From NCBI GenBank assembly GCA_016302095.1, contig JAEDOE010000039.1, positions 1 through 8,424 on the forward strand: 8,424 bases of DNA, written 5' to 3'. This stretch comes from Anaerovibrio sp. Lineage in GTDB: Bacteria > Bacillota > Negativicutes > Selenomonadales > Selenomonadaceae. Shown here in pieces: positions 8,106 through 8,424 of this stretch. The notes beneath the pieces were generated by a model. That model was given only the letters and a program-made list of their open reading frames with translations, was not told the origin of the DNA and did not search any database. The position numbers and the translations under genes were made by a program. The first letter of the stretch is position 1, and each line of letters opens with the position of its first letter.

Positions 8106-8424
8106 GTGAAGAAGATTATTAATGCAGTAGAAAACGTAGAAGAAGAAATGATTTTGGGCCTGGTAAAGTCTGCACCTGATAAGCTGCGGAAGCTGGAGTG
8201 CGGCAACGTAGTTGTCCGTGCCCAGAAGAAGGAGGGCAAGGTTGCCCTGATCAGCGGCGGCGGCAGCGGCCACGAGCCAGCTCATGGCGGCTATGTAGGC
8301 GAGGGCATGCTGGATGGCGCAGTGGCAGGTGCAGTATTTACTTCTCCTACTCCTGATCAGATTTATGAAGCCATCAAGGCAGTGGCTACTGACAAGGGCG
8401 TTCTCTGCATTGTCAAGAACTATA
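8106..8424 (+). CDS. dhaK: Dihydroxyacetone kinase substrate-binding subunit DhaK, 3' end missing
   Basis: DhaK binds dihydroxyacetone covalently through a histidine while its partner DhaL supplies the phosphate from ADP/ATP; in PTS-type systems DhaM recharges DhaL. The first 106 residues are present. The SGGGSGHEP motif at 50-58 places His56 at the same number as the hinge histidine of E. coli DhaK. Lys104 in the final VKNY also coincides with an E. coli active-site lysine. Catalytic Asp109 and the covalent histidine (His218 in E. coli) would lie past the window edge. The start is GTG, chosen because AGGAGGG (8092-8098) lies seven bases before it and MKKIINAVENVEEEM fits the family N-terminus; the next in-frame ATG (codon 15) would cut into conserved sequence. 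It lies 46 bases after glpK, probably in the same transcript. Whether the enzyme is PTS- or ATP-dependent depends on the unseen downstream genes. Confidence 0.95.
   Translation, partial: MKKIINAVENVEEEMILGLVKSAPDKLRKLECGNVVVRAQKKEGKVALISGGGSGHEPAHGGYVGEGMLDGAVAGAVFTSPTPDQIYEAIKAVATDKGVLCIVKNY

Overview
The window looks like chromosomal core sequence from a moderately GC-rich bacterium of the Bacillota (Firmicutes) type. Supporting signs are strong AGGAGG/GAGGGGG ribosome binding sites, a Bacillus YabN-type fusion of a tetrapyrrole-methylase domain with MazG directly after mfd, an HU gene after mazG, and a possible cre-like element before glpK. The proteins and base composition would fit a member of the Negativicutes (Selenomonas-like), but that is an inference from general resemblance and was not tested by search.

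Left half (1-5758): three forward genes concerned with nucleotide pools and DNA repair. The window opens inside a dGTPase-like HD phosphohydrolase (dgt, 5' end missing). It is followed by mfd, the transcription-repair coupling factor, and then by a bifunctional methylase/MazG nucleotide pyrophosphohydrolase. The gaps are short (70 and 99 bases), with no hairpin terminator seen, so co-transcription is plausible. Each gap holds a short tandem repeat.

Middle (5759-6556): a small HU-family gene with a lysine-rich tail. It has its own extended -10 promoter, an 11-bp perfect inverted repeat flanking that promoter, a hairpin at the predicted 5' end of the mRNA, and a strong intrinsic terminator. An AT-rich gap of about 290 bases follows, with no convincing gene.

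Right part (6557-8424): glycerol kinase glpK, then the first 106 codons of dhaK (dihydroxyacetone kinase, substrate-binding subunit) 46 bases later. They form a probable operon for phosphorylating C3 compounds. The glpK leader carries a cre-like site (13 of 14 positions) and mutually exclusive RNA foldings.

I found no mobile element, CRISPR array, tRNA, rRNA or defence system, and no convincing new multi-gene system. The points most worth a second look are non-coding: the hup promoter architecture, the glpK leader, and the apparent absence of known allosteric regulatory sites from GlpK.
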